NCBI GenBank assembly: GCA_963725415.1
Contig: CAVRZY010000206.1
Span: forward strand, 3,626-67,625
Direction: 5' to 3'
From: CAVRZY01 sp963725415
GTDB taxonomy: Bacteria > Acidobacteriota > Terriglobia > Bryobacterales > Bryobacteraceae
DNA: 64,000 nt
A program made the position numbers and the translations under genes. Position 1 is the first letter of the stretch; the number at the start of each line of letters is the position of its first letter. The notes under the pieces were generated by a model. It searched no databases and was not told the DNA's origin. It saw nothing but the letters and a program-made list of their open reading frames with translations. Below are positions 16,091-24,839 of the stretch, in pieces.

Positions 16091-16264
16091 ATGCCCCGCC
16101 GCATTGAAGCTGCCGACCTGAGCGACCACGCCTCCGTTAAGGCGATGCAACTGCTGCAGCGGATTCGCGCCGTGGACTCGGAGGTGCCGTTCGGGGTGGC
16201 CTGTCAGCGCGCCCTCCGCTTGGCATATCTGGAGGATCAGGAGCGGCACCGCCGCCCACGTTAG
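16091..16264 (+). CDS. Possible small protein of 57 residues
   Basis: ATG 16091 to TAG 16262 encodes 57 residues with an amphipathic, charged helix pattern (SVKAMQLLQRIRAVDSEVP, then RALRLAYLEDQERHRR). Third positions are GC-rich as in real genes of the window. No strong ribosome-binding site is seen and no family was recognised, so this is a weak call. Confidence 0.3.
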   Translation: MPRRIEAADLSDHASVKAMQLLQRIRAVDSEVPFGVACQRALRLAYLEDQERHRRPR

Positions 16265-16398
16265 GCCGCATGGTCGCGGCTCCGGGAGCATTCCCAGGTG
16301 CCTACCAGGGGCCACCAGCCGGGAACCGGAACCGCCGATGAAAGCCGTGGATCGCCGGGAAGGACGCCTTCGGGGGGAGTTGAGGTTCCTCCCTTTCC

Positions 16399-17580
16399 TC
16401 AGTTCTTCCGAAAGACTACAAGAGAAAGATCGTCGTGGAAGGGAACGTCGCCCCGGAACGCATCGCATGCTTCTTGGATGCCGTGGATGACACTTTCGGG
16501 CGGCCAGCCGTGTAGGCCTTGCACTGCCTCCCTGAGCCGCTCAGCGCCGAACTGCTCGCCCTGCTCGTTGAAAGCCTCGGACCACCCGTCCGTGTACGCG
16601 ATCAGCAAGTCACCGGAACGCAGCTCACAGATGCCGGTTCGGTACTCGCTTGAGGGATGCAGTCCCAGGAAGATTCCGCCGGCGCTCAACTCTTCAACGG
16701 CATCGGCGCGGACGATGATCGCCGCCGGGTGAGAGCAGTTGACGTAGATCAACCAGCCTGCATCGTCGAGCTCAGCATAGAACATGGAGACCAGGTTCCG
16801 CAGGTCGCCCTGCTCAGCTAAGGCGCGGTTGATCAACTGCACCTTTTGAACGACCTCGAACGGCATGGCGTTGACCACGCGCAGGGCGGCGTGCAGGGCG
16901 GTTACCAGCACAGCCGCCTCAAAGCCCTTTCCCTTGGCGTCGGCCACGACCGCGGCAAAGCGGTGGCTTGTAAGTGGAATCAGTTGGTGGTAATCACCGC
17001 CCACTTCCTGGGCCGGAACTGCCAGGCGACTAACCTGGTAACCCGGCAAGGCGGGCAGTTCCGGTTGCAGCAGGCTCACCTGCTGGTCTCGTGCCAGCGC
17101 CAGGATTTCCTGCAACCGCTGGCTCTGTTGATGGCGGTCCACAGCCAGCCGGATGAGCCGAGCCAGGACCTGGAAGGTGGCCTCGCGCTGCTGGCCCTCC
17201 TCACCAGCCATCGAGCTGGCCATCAAACCCAGAACGTGGCGGAGTTCGCGGTCGATGGGGATCAGGATCAGGTCGTACCACTCATCCCGCCCCTCCGCCT
17301 TGGGCCGTAAACCGCGCTGGATATACCACAGTTGGTCTGAGAGGCGTCGCTGGAGCGTGCGGAAAGTGAACCCGCCGTCGAGCAGGTTCCAAAGCTCCTC
17401 GCCCCGAGCGTAGCCAAGTTCATAACGGCTGCCCGCGCGACGAAAATCGCCAATCGCGCGCATCGAAAGCGGGCCAGCGAACTCGCTGTGCATGCCATCC
17501 ACCAGAGTGCGGATGAACATCCCCTTCCGCTCAGCATGCGACACATTCTCGATCAAGTCGAAGATCTCTCTTTCGAGCAT
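16399..17580 (-). CDS. SpoIIE/RsbU-type PP2C protein phosphatase
   Basis: A 393-residue soluble protein. The N-terminal ~170 residues are an uncharacterised helical input region. The C-terminal half is a SpoIIE-type PP2C domain with EVGGDYHQL, VVADAKGKGFEAAV, AYTDGWSEAFN and HDDLSLVV, which provide the metal-binding Asp residues. Such phosphatases dephosphorylate anti-sigma-factor antagonists in partner-switching pathways, but no antagonist or anti-sigma partner lies next to it. The call rests on the ordered motifs and full domain length. Confidence 0.88.
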   Translation of the reverse strand: MLEREIFDLIENVSHAERKGMFIRTLVDGMHSEFAGPLSMRAIGDFRRAGSRYELGYARGEELWNLLDGGFTFRTLQRRLSDQLWYIQRGLRPKAEGRDEWYDLILIPIDRELRHVLGLMASSMAGEEGQQREATFQVLARLIRLAVDRHQQSQRLQEILALARDQQVSLLQPELPALPGYQVSRLAVPAQEVGGDYHQLIPLTSHRFAAVVADAKGKGFEAAVLVTALHAALRVVNAMPFEVVQKVQLINRALAEQGDLRNLVSMFYAELDDAGWLIYVNCSHPAAIIVRADAVEELSAGGIFLGLHPSSEYRTGICELRSGDLLIAYTDGWSEAFNEQGEQFGAERLREAVQGLHGWPPESVIHGIQEACDAFRGDVPFHDDLSLVVFRKN

Positions 17581-17851
17581 CCGTTCCTATCGTACCATCT
17601 GCAGCGCACGCCTTCGCTCCCGTTCGCCAGGAGTGCGAACACGTCAAGCTCTGCCCCGACGTGGTCGAGACCGTTCCAGCGTGCCTGCCCGGAGCCACCA
17701 GCCGTTTTGCGCTTGTCCGAAGCCGTCCCGCCGTGTTCTCTCTGCCTATCTATGGCCTGCTCCCTCAGGGTCTCGCCCGACTGCATGGCGATGGCAGCGC
17801 GCTGATCTTCAGTGAGGTGGCGGCGGGTCTTGCCATCGGTATGTGAAATCC

Positions 17852-17934
17852 CTTGTGGCGAATCCGCCACAGAGGTTCTTTCTTACGCCGGCTGCTCTCG
17901 GCTCCAGAATAGGTTGTGGAGGATTTGCCACAAG
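17852..17934. repeat. Inverted repeat with palindromic arms
   Basis: Arms CTTGTGGCGAATCCGCCAC (17852-17870) and, inverted, CTTGTGGCAAATCCTCCAC (17916-17934) match at 17 of 19 positions across a 45-base spacer. Each arm is itself a near-palindrome (GTGGCG-CGCCAC), so two small hairpins or one long one could form. Confidence 0.7.
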
Positions 17935-18014
17935 CTACCACCCTGCAGAATTGCCCCGATCCGCAGAAACCGCGTTTTGCACCGCAAAGCACGCGATTAC
18001 AGGCCCGTGGTGCA

Positions 18015-18054
18015 ATCGCCGGGGGCCGGGTGATACCTGGAATCCCCCCTTTTT
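18015..18054 (-). repeat. Repeat shared with 23264-23304
   Basis: The minus strand reads AAAAAGGGGGGATTCC, GTATCACCC and CCCGGCGATT, matching the plus strand at 23264-23304 with a few changes and single-base gaps. Both copies lie in gene-poor DNA. Confidence 0.5.
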
Positions 18055-18148
18055 CGCGTCTTTCAGGCTCTTCGCAACCGGCCATGCGGAATTGGGTCTC
18101 GGAAGCGGTGCCACCCTTGACCCCCGGCAAAAGTATACTGGAGGCAAG

Positions 18149-18412
18149 ATGGCCCGCAAAGCCGAATCGAAAGCGAAGCCGCGAAGACGGCGGAACCCCG
18201 AGCTGGCGGTACGGCACGCCGCTGCGGCGCGTGAGGGGATCCCCGCCGATCAGACCAACCTGACGCCCCAGGAGCGCGCCCTTCTCCCCGATCCGGACTG
18301 GGTGACCGAGGACGATGCCGATTACATCATCGGCATGAGGGGCGAGCACCAAGGGAAGCCGATTCCACTCGCCAAAGTTCTCAAGCGCTATGGGTATCGA
18401 GTGGAAGATTGA
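18149..18412 (+). CDS. Putative antitoxin of RelE/ParE-type module
   Basis: An 87-residue protein with GGAGG just before the ATG at 18149. A Lys/Arg-rich N-terminus is followed by an acidic C-terminal half (PDWVTEDDADYIIGM), a shape common in antitoxins that wrap around RelE/ParE toxins. It precedes and overlaps the toxin gene by 23 bases, the standard order. The antitoxin role is inferred from position; no named DNA-binding fold was recognised. The open frame upstream of 18149 contains repeat DNA and is not used. Confidence 0.65.
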   Translation: MARKAESKAKPRRRRNPELAVRHAAAAREGIPADQTNLTPQERALLPDPDWVTEDDADYIIGMRGEHQGKPIPLAKVLKRYGYRVED

Positions 18413-18665
18413 GTTCACTCCCCTGGCGCGACGGCATCTCGATGAACTGGAAGACCGCGTCAGAATCGAGGCCATGCAGGCCATTGTGGACCTTCGTGAA
18501 GATCCCTTCCCACCTGGGCACGTGCAATTGCGAGGCTACAGGGACGTATACAGGATTCGCTTCTACCGGGACCAGTACCGGATGATCTATCGCGTCTCTG
18601 AGAAGCGGGGCACAGTTCTGATCTGGCGCGTGCGCCCGAGAGGGAGGGCCTACCGAGGGCTGTAG
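18390..18665 (+). CDS. RelE/ParE-family toxin
   Basis: A 91-residue protein with the RelE/ParE layout: IEFTPLARRHLDELEDRV, then GYRDVYRIRFYRDQYRMIYRV, and a basic end (RVRPRGRAYRGL). RelE relatives cut mRNA on the ribosome and ParE relatives inhibit gyrase; the sequence alone does not decide. It overlaps the upstream antitoxin-like gene. The pair sits just left of the IS3-family element. Confidence 0.85.
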   Translation: MGIEWKIEFTPLARRHLDELEDRVRIEAMQAIVDLREDPFPPGHVQLRGYRDVYRIRFYRDQYRMIYRVSEKRGTVLIWRVRPRGRAYRGL

Positions 18666-18800
18666 GCGGAAACTGCGGGGCCTGGGTGTGCGCTGGACGC
18701 TCACTCTGAGACCGGGATATCTTTCAGAGCGAAGCGCAACTGTTCCGGTTCAGCTGGAAATGGAGAAGGCGCTCCCCCGTTAAGATAGCGGAGAGAGCGC

Positions 18801-19109
18801 ATGAAGAAGCAACGGAAGCACTACACGCCGGAAGAGAAAGTCGCCATCCTGAGGCGGCATCTGCTTGAGCAGGTGCCGATCTCAGAGCTGTGTGACAAAC
18901 AGGGACTCCAGCCCACGGTCTTCTACCGCTGGCAGAAGGAGTTCTTCGAGAACGGGGCAGCTGCTTTTCAGCAGAAAGCCCGGCCCAACCATTCAGCCGA
19001 GCAGGAGCGAATCTCGTACCTGGAGAAGAAGATCCAGACCAAGGACGAGGTCCTGGCCGAGCTGATGGCGGAGCATGTGGCTCTAAAAAAAACGCTTGGG
19101 GAACTCTGA
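18801..19109 (+). CDS. IS3-family transposase OrfA
   Basis: A 102-residue protein with a helix-turn-helix (TPEEKVAILRRHLLEQVPIS, FYRWQKEFFENG) that binds the element's ends, followed by a leucine-zipper-like coiled coil (EQERISYLEKKIQTKDEVLA). The run of eight A at 19085-19092 near its end allows a -1 ribosomal slip into the OrfB frame, giving the OrfAB transposase. Confidence 0.9.
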   Translation: MKKQRKHYTPEEKVAILRRHLLEQVPISELCDKQGLQPTVFYRWQKEFFENGAAAFQQKARPNHSAEQERISYLEKKIQTKDEVLAELMAEHVALKKTLGEL

Positions 19110-19147
19110 CCGGGGTCTGGGTTCCGCACGATACGCGGGACCAGATC

Positions 19148-20065
19148 GTGGATTTCGTCCGGCGCTGGTCGGAGAAGACCGAGATCGGCGCCGGACGGTT
19201 CATCGGGTGGCTCGACATCACCGCCAGCAAGTTCTACGACTGGCGGGAACGCTACGGCAAGGTGAACGAGCACAACGGCTGGGTTCCCCGCGATTTCTGG
19301 CTGGAGGGTTGGGAGAAGCAGGCCATCATCGGCTTCCATCTGAAGAATCCGCTGGAAGGCTACCGGCGGCTGACGTTCATGATGCTGGATGCCGACATCG
19401 TGGCAGTGAGTCCGTCCAGCGTATGGCGGGTACTCAGCCAGGCCGGACTGTTGTCGAAGTCGAACGGCAAACCGTCGAAGAAGGGCACGGGCTTTGAGCA
19501 GCCGCTGGGCCCGCACCAGCACTGGCATATCGATGTGTCGTACATCAACATCAGCGGGACGTTCTACTACCTATGCAGCATCTTGGACGGCTACAGCCGG
19601 GACATCGTGAACTGGGATCTGCGCGAGTCGATGACGGAGGCAGACATCGAGATCATCTTGCAGCGGGCAAAGGAACTGTACCCGGATGCGCGGCCCCGGA
19701 TCATCTCTGACAACGGCCCGCAGTTCATCGCTAAGGACTTCAAGGAGTTCATTCGGATCTCGGGGATGACGCATGTCCGGACTTCGCCGTTTTACCCTCA
19801 ATCGAACGGAAAAATCGAACGGTGGCACAAATCGCTCAAAGGGGAGTGCATCCGACCGGGAACGCCGCTGTCGCTTGAAGATGCGCGGCGTCTGGTGGAG
19901 GGCTACGTCGAGCATTACAACAACGTCCGCCTGAACAGTGCCACCGGCTACATCACGCCGAAGGACATGCTGGCGGGGCGGCAGCAGGAGATCCACACCG
20001 AGCGGGATCGGAAGTTGGAGGCGGCGCGAAAACAGCGGCAGATCCGTAGCCAGCAGGCTGCGTGA
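19148..20065 (+). CDS. IS3-family transposase OrfB (integrase core)
   Basis: A 305-residue catalytic part with the DDE triad: HWHIDVSYI, IISDNGPQFI and NGKIERWHKSLKGE. By a -1 shift at the A8 run its frame joins OrfA, reading NAWGTLTGVWVPHDTRD across the junction. The stand-alone ATG at 19148 may be unused. The full DDE domain is present without stops. Confidence 0.92.
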   Translation: MDFVRRWSEKTEIGAGRFIGWLDITASKFYDWRERYGKVNEHNGWVPRDFWLEGWEKQAIIGFHLKNPLEGYRRLTFMMLDADIVAVSPSSVWRVLSQAGLLSKSNGKPSKKGTGFEQPLGPHQHWHIDVSYINISGTFYYLCSILDGYSRDIVNWDLRESMTEADIEIILQRAKELYPDARPRIISDNGPQFIAKDFKEFIRISGMTHVRTSPFYPQSNGKIERWHKSLKGECIRPGTPLSLEDARRLVEGYVEHYNNVRLNSATGYITPKDMLAGRQQEIHTERDRKLEAARKQRQIRSQQAA

Positions 20066-20087
20066 AGAACGAAGAGGCCCAATCTCA

Positions 20088-20407
20088 GAGCAGCCCGAGT
20101 AGCGGGTGAAGTGGATTACTTCCGGGTTGGCCGACCACACGCCCGGAGGTCGGAGTCAACCCTCGCGCTCTCCGTGATGTTGGATTGCCGCGGTCACCCA
20201 TCTCGTCCGTTTGGACCCGTTAGCTACCTCCCGGCGGAAGAGTGCAGGTACCCGGCCGATGGCGCACAGTGCTAAGCTACATGCTTGAGAGGGTAGGCGA
20301 CCCGCCGAGCCGAAAGCGCAGTTGTTTTTACAGCAGAAGCGATCCTCATCAAGTAAAAGCGGCCGCGTCGTCGCCCAAAGTAAACGTCAGCCGAAGGAGG
20401 TATCGAG
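20088..20407. other. Non-coding stretch after the IS element
   Basis: No gene was recognised. It ends with the GAAGGAGG ribosome-binding site of the next gene. No clear promoter boxes were identified. Confidence 0.5.
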
Positions 20408-21997
20408 GTGGTTAAACAACTCCTAGCAGCCATATGCGTTCGGCTGCTGATTGCGTTGGCCGTCACGCCGCTGCTCCTGATCGCGCAGACAGGGCCGGTG
20501 AACCTGGACTTCCGACAAGGCGTAATTGGCAGCCTCCCCAAGGGTTGGGACGCTCCGAACGGCAAACAGGGCTATGTCGCCCGCATCACAGACGAGTGCG
20601 TGAAACCCGGCTCCCGTTGCGTAGTGATCGAGCATCAGGGCAGCGGTGCACCGGCGGGCATGGGAAAGCTGATGCAATCGTTCAGCGCCGCCCCCTACCG
20701 CAATCGGAAGGCGCGCTTGAGCGCATCGGTCCGCGTGGTCCGTGACGCTTCCGCGGCCGGCGAGTGTAAGGCCCAGATGTGGTTTCGCGTGGATCTTCCC
20801 AACAAGGTCATGAGCTTCTTCGACGACATGGACAGCCGCCCAATCATCTCATCCGAGTGGAAGACCTACCAAATCGCCGGCGCTATTGACGAAGAGGCCG
20901 AAGGAATCAACTTCGGGATCATGGTATCTGGGTCGTGCAAGGCGTTCGTCGATGAAATGTCCTTTGAAGCGCTCGGCACTGTTCGGCCGCCGTTCCGCGA
21001 TATTGCGCCTCGCGCCGAGGACGCGCCCAAAGTCGAGTGGCTCTTGAAGAACGCGTTGCCGATTCGCTCCATCGATCCGGCGGACGATGATTTCTCCGAC
21101 CTGATGCCGCTGAAGAAAATCATCGGCGACGCTCGCGTGGTTCAACTCGGCGAGCAGAGCCATGGCGACGGCGCCACGTTCTATGCCAAGGCGCGGTTGA
21201 TTCGCTTCCTGCATGAACACATGGGTTTCGACGTGCTGGCCTGGGAGTCGGGCTTCTTTGAGTGCGAAGAATTGAATCGCACCCTCGCGTCCGATCTGCC
21301 GCCGCGGGAAGCGGCCCAGCAGGGCATATACGGCCACTGGAGCCGCAGCGGCCTGCTTGCGCCGCTGTTCGAATACGCCCGCTCGACGCTGAAGACCAGC
21401 CGGCCGCTTCGCCAGACCGGCTTCGACATGCAGTTCTGGTATTCGGGCGCCGGAGGCAGCCTGGAATCTTACCCGAAACGGCTTTTCGGGTTGTTCGATC
21501 GCCTGGACCCGGGACTCGCGTCGCCCGCCGACCGCAAAACCGTCGCGGATCTTCGCGCCGCCCTTCGCCTGGCGGGCACCTACAAGCCGATGAAAGAGGA
21601 TCGAGAGAAAAACCGCGCGGCCATCGACAGGCTTACCGCCGCTCTGCGGAACAAGGCAGCCTCCGTCAAAGATGCCCGCGAAGTACGCTTCTTCCTCAAG
21701 ACACTAGAGAATCTTTCGGCACTGGAGGAGCTGCGCGCGACATCCAATTACGATCGCGACCGCAAGATGGGGGAGAACCTGGTCTGGCTCGCGAACGAGT
21801 GGTACGTCGGCCGCAAAATCATTGTCTGGGCCGCCAGCGTGCACGTGGCGCGGAACTACGGTAGCATCGCCAGGCTGACGCCGGAGTCAGCTACGACGAC
21901 TTCGTTACTATGGGCCAGCTGGTACACGAGCAGCTCGGCAAGGCGGTTTACACCGTGGGCTTCACTGCTTATCGCGGCTTGGTGGCTAATCCGATGA
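20408..21997 (+). CDS. Erythromycin-esterase-like hydrolase, main part (frameshifted)
   Basis: GTG 20408 with GAAGGAGG upstream begins a signal peptide (VKQLLAAICVRLLIALAVTP). A carbohydrate-binding-like beta domain (about 30-190) precedes an EreA-type domain with VVQLGEQSHGDGATFYAKARLI, FDVLAWESGFFE and ASVHVARNYG, which hold the family's catalytic His and Glu. The homologous frame ends near 21885; the remaining codons to 21997 are out of frame, and the true C-terminus continues in the next entry. It is exported; the family covers macrolide esterases and many uncharacterised hydrolases, so drug resistance is not implied. Confidence 0.8.
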   Translation: MVKQLLAAICVRLLIALAVTPLLLIAQTGPVNLDFRQGVIGSLPKGWDAPNGKQGYVARITDECVKPGSRCVVIEHQGSGAPAGMGKLMQSFSAAPYRNRKARLSASVRVVRDASAAGECKAQMWFRVDLPNKVMSFFDDMDSRPIISSEWKTYQIAGAIDEEAEGINFGIMVSGSCKAFVDEMSFEALGTVRPPFRDIAPRAEDAPKVEWLLKNALPIRSIDPADDDFSDLMPLKKIIGDARVVQLGEQSHGDGATFYAKARLIRFLHEHMGFDVLAWESGFFECEELNRTLASDLPPREAAQQGIYGHWSRSGLLAPLFEYARSTLKTSRPLRQTGFDMQFWYSGAGGSLESYPKRLFGLFDRLDPGLASPADRKTVADLRAALRLAGTYKPMKEDREKNRAAIDRLTAALRNKAASVKDAREVRFFLKTLENLSALEELRATSNYDRDRKMGENLVWLANEWYVGRKIIVWAASVHVARNYGSIARLTPESATTTSLLWASWYTSSSARRFTPWASLLIAAWWLIR

Positions 21998-22266
21998 TGA
22001 CGGTGCTGCGCAGGTTGGAACCGCCGGCCGCCGACAGCCTGGAGACGCTGTTCCATGCCACCGGCCGGCCTTACGCCTTTGTCGATTTTCGTGGGTTGCC
22101 GAACGACCACTGGTTGAGGAAGCCCATCATCTCACGTCCTTTCGGCTATTCCCAGAGGCTGTCGGACTGGACGGGCAACTTGGACGCCATGTTCTTCACC
22201 GACGTGATGTTTCCGAACACAACAGCCGGCAACGTTCCCGATGGCGTGATAACCAAAAAGAAGTGA
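21910..22266 (+). CDS. Erythromycin-esterase-like hydrolase, C-terminal part
   Basis: The frame is one base behind the preceding entry and carries on the esterase: SYDDFVTMGQLVHEQLG, TVGFTAYRG, then PYAFVDFRGLPND and a typical end. The crossover lies at about 21875-21890, where one base appears to be missing. The ATG at 21910 lacks a ribosome-binding site and is not a genuine start. Confidence 0.75.
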   Translation: MGQLVHEQLGKAVYTVGFTAYRGLVANPMMTVLRRLEPPAADSLETLFHATGRPYAFVDFRGLPNDHWLRKPIISRPFGYSQRLSDWTGNLDAMFFTDVMFPNTTAGNVPDGVITKKK

Positions 22267-22673
22267 AGCTCAAACGGGCGCCCATGACTACCCGACGGCT
22301 CGCCCGCGATGACCTGGCCGACGACCGACGACCTGAATCGTCATCTGCCGCTAAAGTGAGTTATAGCTATTCTGCAGCGTGCCAGCCTGCGTCTTCAAAT
22401 CAGGGCGTTGGCCAGGAACGGCGCATCCGGAAGTTGAGACCGCAGGACGTGGGGGAGCTACAATGATCTTGCCGGGCGAAACGGAAGCGGGCTCTGCGGG
22501 GACGCAACCATGCCGAGGGATGGCCTGGCGGGCTCATCGAGACGATGAATGGCAGCGCCGGAACCTGTTTCTTGCGCTGCCCAAATCCTCATCGGATCGG
22601 TAGACCCTGATGCCTTGAAAATCCCCGCCCGCAGGGCGGAATACTCACTAACGGAGAGCGCCCTCTCTCCATT
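22267..22673. other. Non-coding stretch
   Basis: Several short frames exist, but none has a convincing start, composition or family match. No repeats or RNA genes were recognised here. Confidence 0.5.
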
Positions 22674-23138
22674 TCAGGCTGAACCAGCACACAACCTCAG
22701 CGGAGCGAACATCGGGGGGCCTGTTGATCCTTCCCTGCGGCATCCCTCGTTGTAGTCTCGCGGCACTAATATGAGTTCCAATGGGCGAGCACCATCCTTC
22801 AAGAGAAATCTGAAGGTCCCTTCGGTTTCTTCATCTGGAAGGAGCCGAGAGATTTCCGGTGACCTCTCATCTATCTCCCCTGGCAGACTCGGCTCCTCCA
22901 AGCCAAACTCTGCTTTCAATGTCGCGGTGAACGCAGCGCAAAGGGCCATCTTGGCGCCAATGTTTTTGGATTTTACCTTGATAATCACGACGTGGTGACG
23001 TGCTACCGATGACTGCGCTGTCCTTAAGCCAGTCACCCGGATTAGAAGATGTCCAAATTGTTGAGGATTCCTCTGCTTCGGTGGTGCTGATAGGACACAA
23101 CCAGCGAACAACAGAGCGGAGAGTAACCTAGTCGTCAT
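22674..23138 (-). CDS. Putative lipoprotein/secreted protein of unknown function
   Basis: A 154-residue protein with GAGGAG upstream of the ATG at 23138. The N-terminus MTTRLLSALLFAGCVLS reads as a signal with a possible lipobox (FAGC). The middle (HHVVIIKVKSKNIGAKMALC, then GTFRFLLKDGARPLELIL) is beta-rich, like small extracellular sandwich domains. The last ~25 residues look low-complexity and may be read-through. No family was recognised. Confidence 0.6.
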   Translation of the reverse strand: MTTRLLSALLFAGCVLSAPPKQRNPQQFGHLLIRVTGLRTAQSSVARHHVVIIKVKSKNIGAKMALCAAFTATLKAEFGLEEPSLPGEIDERSPEISRLLPDEETEGTFRFLLKDGARPLELILVPRDYNEGCRREGSTGPPMFAPLRLCAGSA

Positions 23139-23263
23139 CTCGCTAGGAACTCCTCTCTGGGCTTCCGTGCCAGGACCGCCCTCTTGACATCCTGGCTAGC
23201 ATCAAGTCTACACCTGACCGACTCCCTTCGGGCCGGCCCCTGCCAGGTGGCCCGCAAAATGCC

Positions 23264-23304
23264 AAAAAGGGGGGATGCCCAAGTATCACCCATGCCCGGC
23301 GATT
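23264..23304 (+). repeat. Repeat shared with 18015-18054
   Basis: The inverted counterpart of the motif at 18015-18054, with the same AAAAAGGGGGGAT start, GTATCACCC centre and CCCGGCGATT end. It lies upstream of a broken helix-turn-helix fragment. Confidence 0.5.
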
Positions 23305-23320
23305 CGTCCTAGAGCCTGCC

Positions 23321-23422
23321 ATGGCCTTCCTTGCGAAGGGCACCGGGGTGAGTGATTCTCAGATCGCGCGGCACGTGGGGGTAGACCACCAGACCGTTGC
23401 GAACTGTCTGAGGGCGTGGTGA
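23321..23422 (+). pseudogene. Helix-turn-helix fragment
   Basis: A 33-codon frame containing GVSDSQIARHVGVDHQTVAN, which strongly resembles the DNA-binding helix-turn-helix of ParB-like or transposase-type proteins. Nothing of the rest of such a protein lies before or after it. It is probably a relic of an inserted element. Confidence 0.4.
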
Positions 23423-23431
23423 TATTAGGCG

Positions 23432-23635
23432 ATGACGAACTATACCCGTTTCGACGTGGCAGCCTTGAAGTGGGGCGCTGCAAATCGCGCGGCCCAACTG
23501 CTTGGCATAGCGGAAGAATTCCTGGACACATCCGAGCTATTAAAACGAATCCAGGGCCGTGACCTGAGAGTGATTACCCCGGAGCCGGCATCCAGGTTCC
23601 GATTGCGGGCTCAACTTGTGGATAATACTATCTGA
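23432..23635 (+). CDS. Doubtful small ORF, possible protein relic
   Basis: A 67-codon frame whose first half (ALKWGAANRAAQLLGIAEEF, then LDTSELLKRI) has the helical look of a regulator's TPR-like segment, but the second half degenerates and no ribosome-binding site is evident. It may be a fragment of a larger lost gene, together with the neighbouring helix-turn-helix relic. Confidence 0.25.
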   Translation: MTNYTRFDVAALKWGAANRAAQLLGIAEEFLDTSELLKRIQGRDLRVITPEPASRFRLRAQLVDNTI

Positions 23636-23816
23636 AAATGGCGGGCGCCGAAGTGACACAGGTGTTCACCCGCCTCCGGTTTCGGCACCGTCGCGGATGC
23701 CCCGACGATGAGACTGGCGCAGAGACTCGTCTGCTATTGTATGTACTCCTTCCCAGGCCAGAGATCGGTCCGGAGCCCTGATGCTCGGACCCTTCTGCCG
23801 CCTGCCCGGGCCTCGT

Positions 23817-24185
23817 CTACTTTATAGCCGTCAAAGCCTTCGACGCCTCTGGATAATTCGGCTGTAGTTCGAGCGCCTTTTTATAGGCTGCGGCGGCCTT
23901 GTCGTTCAACCCCTTGTTCTTTAAGGCCTCGCCGAGATAGTAATAGACCTGGGGCGACGGCTTCTTGGCGATGGCCGCCTCGAAATCCGCGATGGCGCCG
24001 TCCACGTCCCCGCCGAACCCGGGCGGGGCCATCAGCCGGCCGATGCCCCGGCCGAGATGCGCATCCGGGTTATTCGTGTCGAGCGCCAGGGCCTTTTCGA
24101 ATTCCTCCATGGCGCCCACTCCATACTTCATCATGTCCACCGGATTCCCCTGGGCCAGGCTGCCCATGATGCGGCCTTTCCACAC
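23817..24185 (-). CDS. TPR domain, C-terminal part of GerW/TPR protein (frameshifted)
   Basis: This frame continues the gene at 24131-24829 after a one-base loss near 24205-24225; the joined reading is RKDPKSADVHVWKGRIMGSL. It encodes about three tetratricopeptide repeats (EEFEKALALDTNNPDAHLGR, ADFEAAIAKKPSPQVYYYLG, AAYKKALELQPNYPEASKAL). TPRs mediate protein contacts. The ATG at 24185 is internal and not a likely start. Confidence 0.7.
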   Translation of the reverse strand: MWKGRIMGSLAQGNPVDMMKYGVGAMEEFEKALALDTNNPDAHLGRGIGRLMAPPGFGGDVDGAIADFEAAIAKKPSPQVYYYLGEALKNKGLNDKAAAAYKKALELQPNYPEASKALTAIK

Positions 24186-24829
24186 ATGGACGTCGGCGCT
24201 CTTCGGGTCCTTGCGACTAGAGCGTCCGCCATGGCCAGGGCATCAACGTATTCCTTGGCGTCGAAGAGTTTCTTCAGTTCGCCAAGCGACGCACTCTTGG
24301 CTGAAGACGCGGCCGAAGCCGGCGTGGCCAGACGGCCCAAGTTAAGCGCGTTGCCCATGAACGTCGATTGTCCCATCATCGCCGAGATCAGCGGCGCCAG
24401 GTCCTGAATCATCCCGGAGGACCCTCCGATGTTAAGACCGTTCCCCATGATCACCACCTTCCTTTCCAGGATGGCCCGGATGATCTCCTGGAGAAGAGTG
24501 GGTTTTTCTTCTTGCTCCGGGAACAGCTCCGCGCGAACGTCATCGCCCTCAACGATCAGGATTCCGAGCGGGACGGTCTTTCCGCCCATGCCGCCGCCGA
24601 AACCCATCATCGCTCCGCCGCCGCCAAGCCCGAACTTGATCTTGGCAAATGGAATGACCGCGGTATCGCCGACTCGAATGGGTTCTCCGACCACGCTGCC
24701 AACTTTCAGTTGCGAAACCAGCTTGTCGAAGTCCGCCAACGGCTTGGCCAAAGGAGCCTGGGCTCTCGCAAGCAGCCCCCAGAGAAGGAGGGAAGCCGCA
24801 AACATAACAGGTTTTCGCATTGCTTTCAT
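24131..24829 (-). CDS. GerW/YtfJ-like exported protein, N-terminal part
   Basis: Start 24829 has GAGGAGG five bases away and opens a signal peptide (MRKPVMFAASLLLWGLLARA). DKLVSQLKVGSVVGEPIRVG, IPFAKIKFGLGGGGAM and GGKTVPLGILIVEGDDV match the Spore_YtfJ/GerW family, known from Bacillus spores but also found in non-sporulating phyla. A Gly/Met-rich linker leads into the TPR part given separately because of a frameshift. It lies 10 bases after the second GerW-like gene, so the two form an operon. The function outside sporulation is unknown. Confidence 0.7.
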   Translation of the reverse strand: MKAMRKPVMFAASLLLWGLLARAQAPLAKPLADFDKLVSQLKVGSVVGEPIRVGDTAVIPFAKIKFGLGGGGAMMGFGGGMGGKTVPLGILIVEGDDVRAELFPEQEEKPTLLQEIIRAILERKVVIMGNGLNIGGSSGMIQDLAPLISAMMGQSTFMGNALNLGRLATPASAASSAKSASLGELKKLFDAKEYVDALAMADALVARTRRAPTSMCGKAASWAAWPRGIRWT

Positions 24830-24839
24830 GATGGCCTCC

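Larger units (their letters stand above)
17581..18148. other. Non-coding stretch with inverted repeats
   Basis: No gene was recognised. It holds a 19-bp inverted repeat (17852-17870 and 17916-17934) and a 40-bp motif (18015-18054) that recurs inverted at 23264-23304. Confidence 0.55.
18707..20087 (+). mobile_element. IS3-family insertion sequence
   Basis: About 1.38 kb, bounded by TGAGACCGGG at the left and, inverted, TGAGATTGGG at the right; the terminal match may extend outward over CTC. It carries the two overlapping frames typical of IS3 elements joined by an A8 slip site. No clear target duplication was seen. It looks intact and possibly active. Confidence 0.8.

Noticed and set aside
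18149..18665. Toxin-antitoxin pair as part of the IS3 element
   Set aside because: The terminal inverted repeats of the element begin at about 18707, outside the pair.
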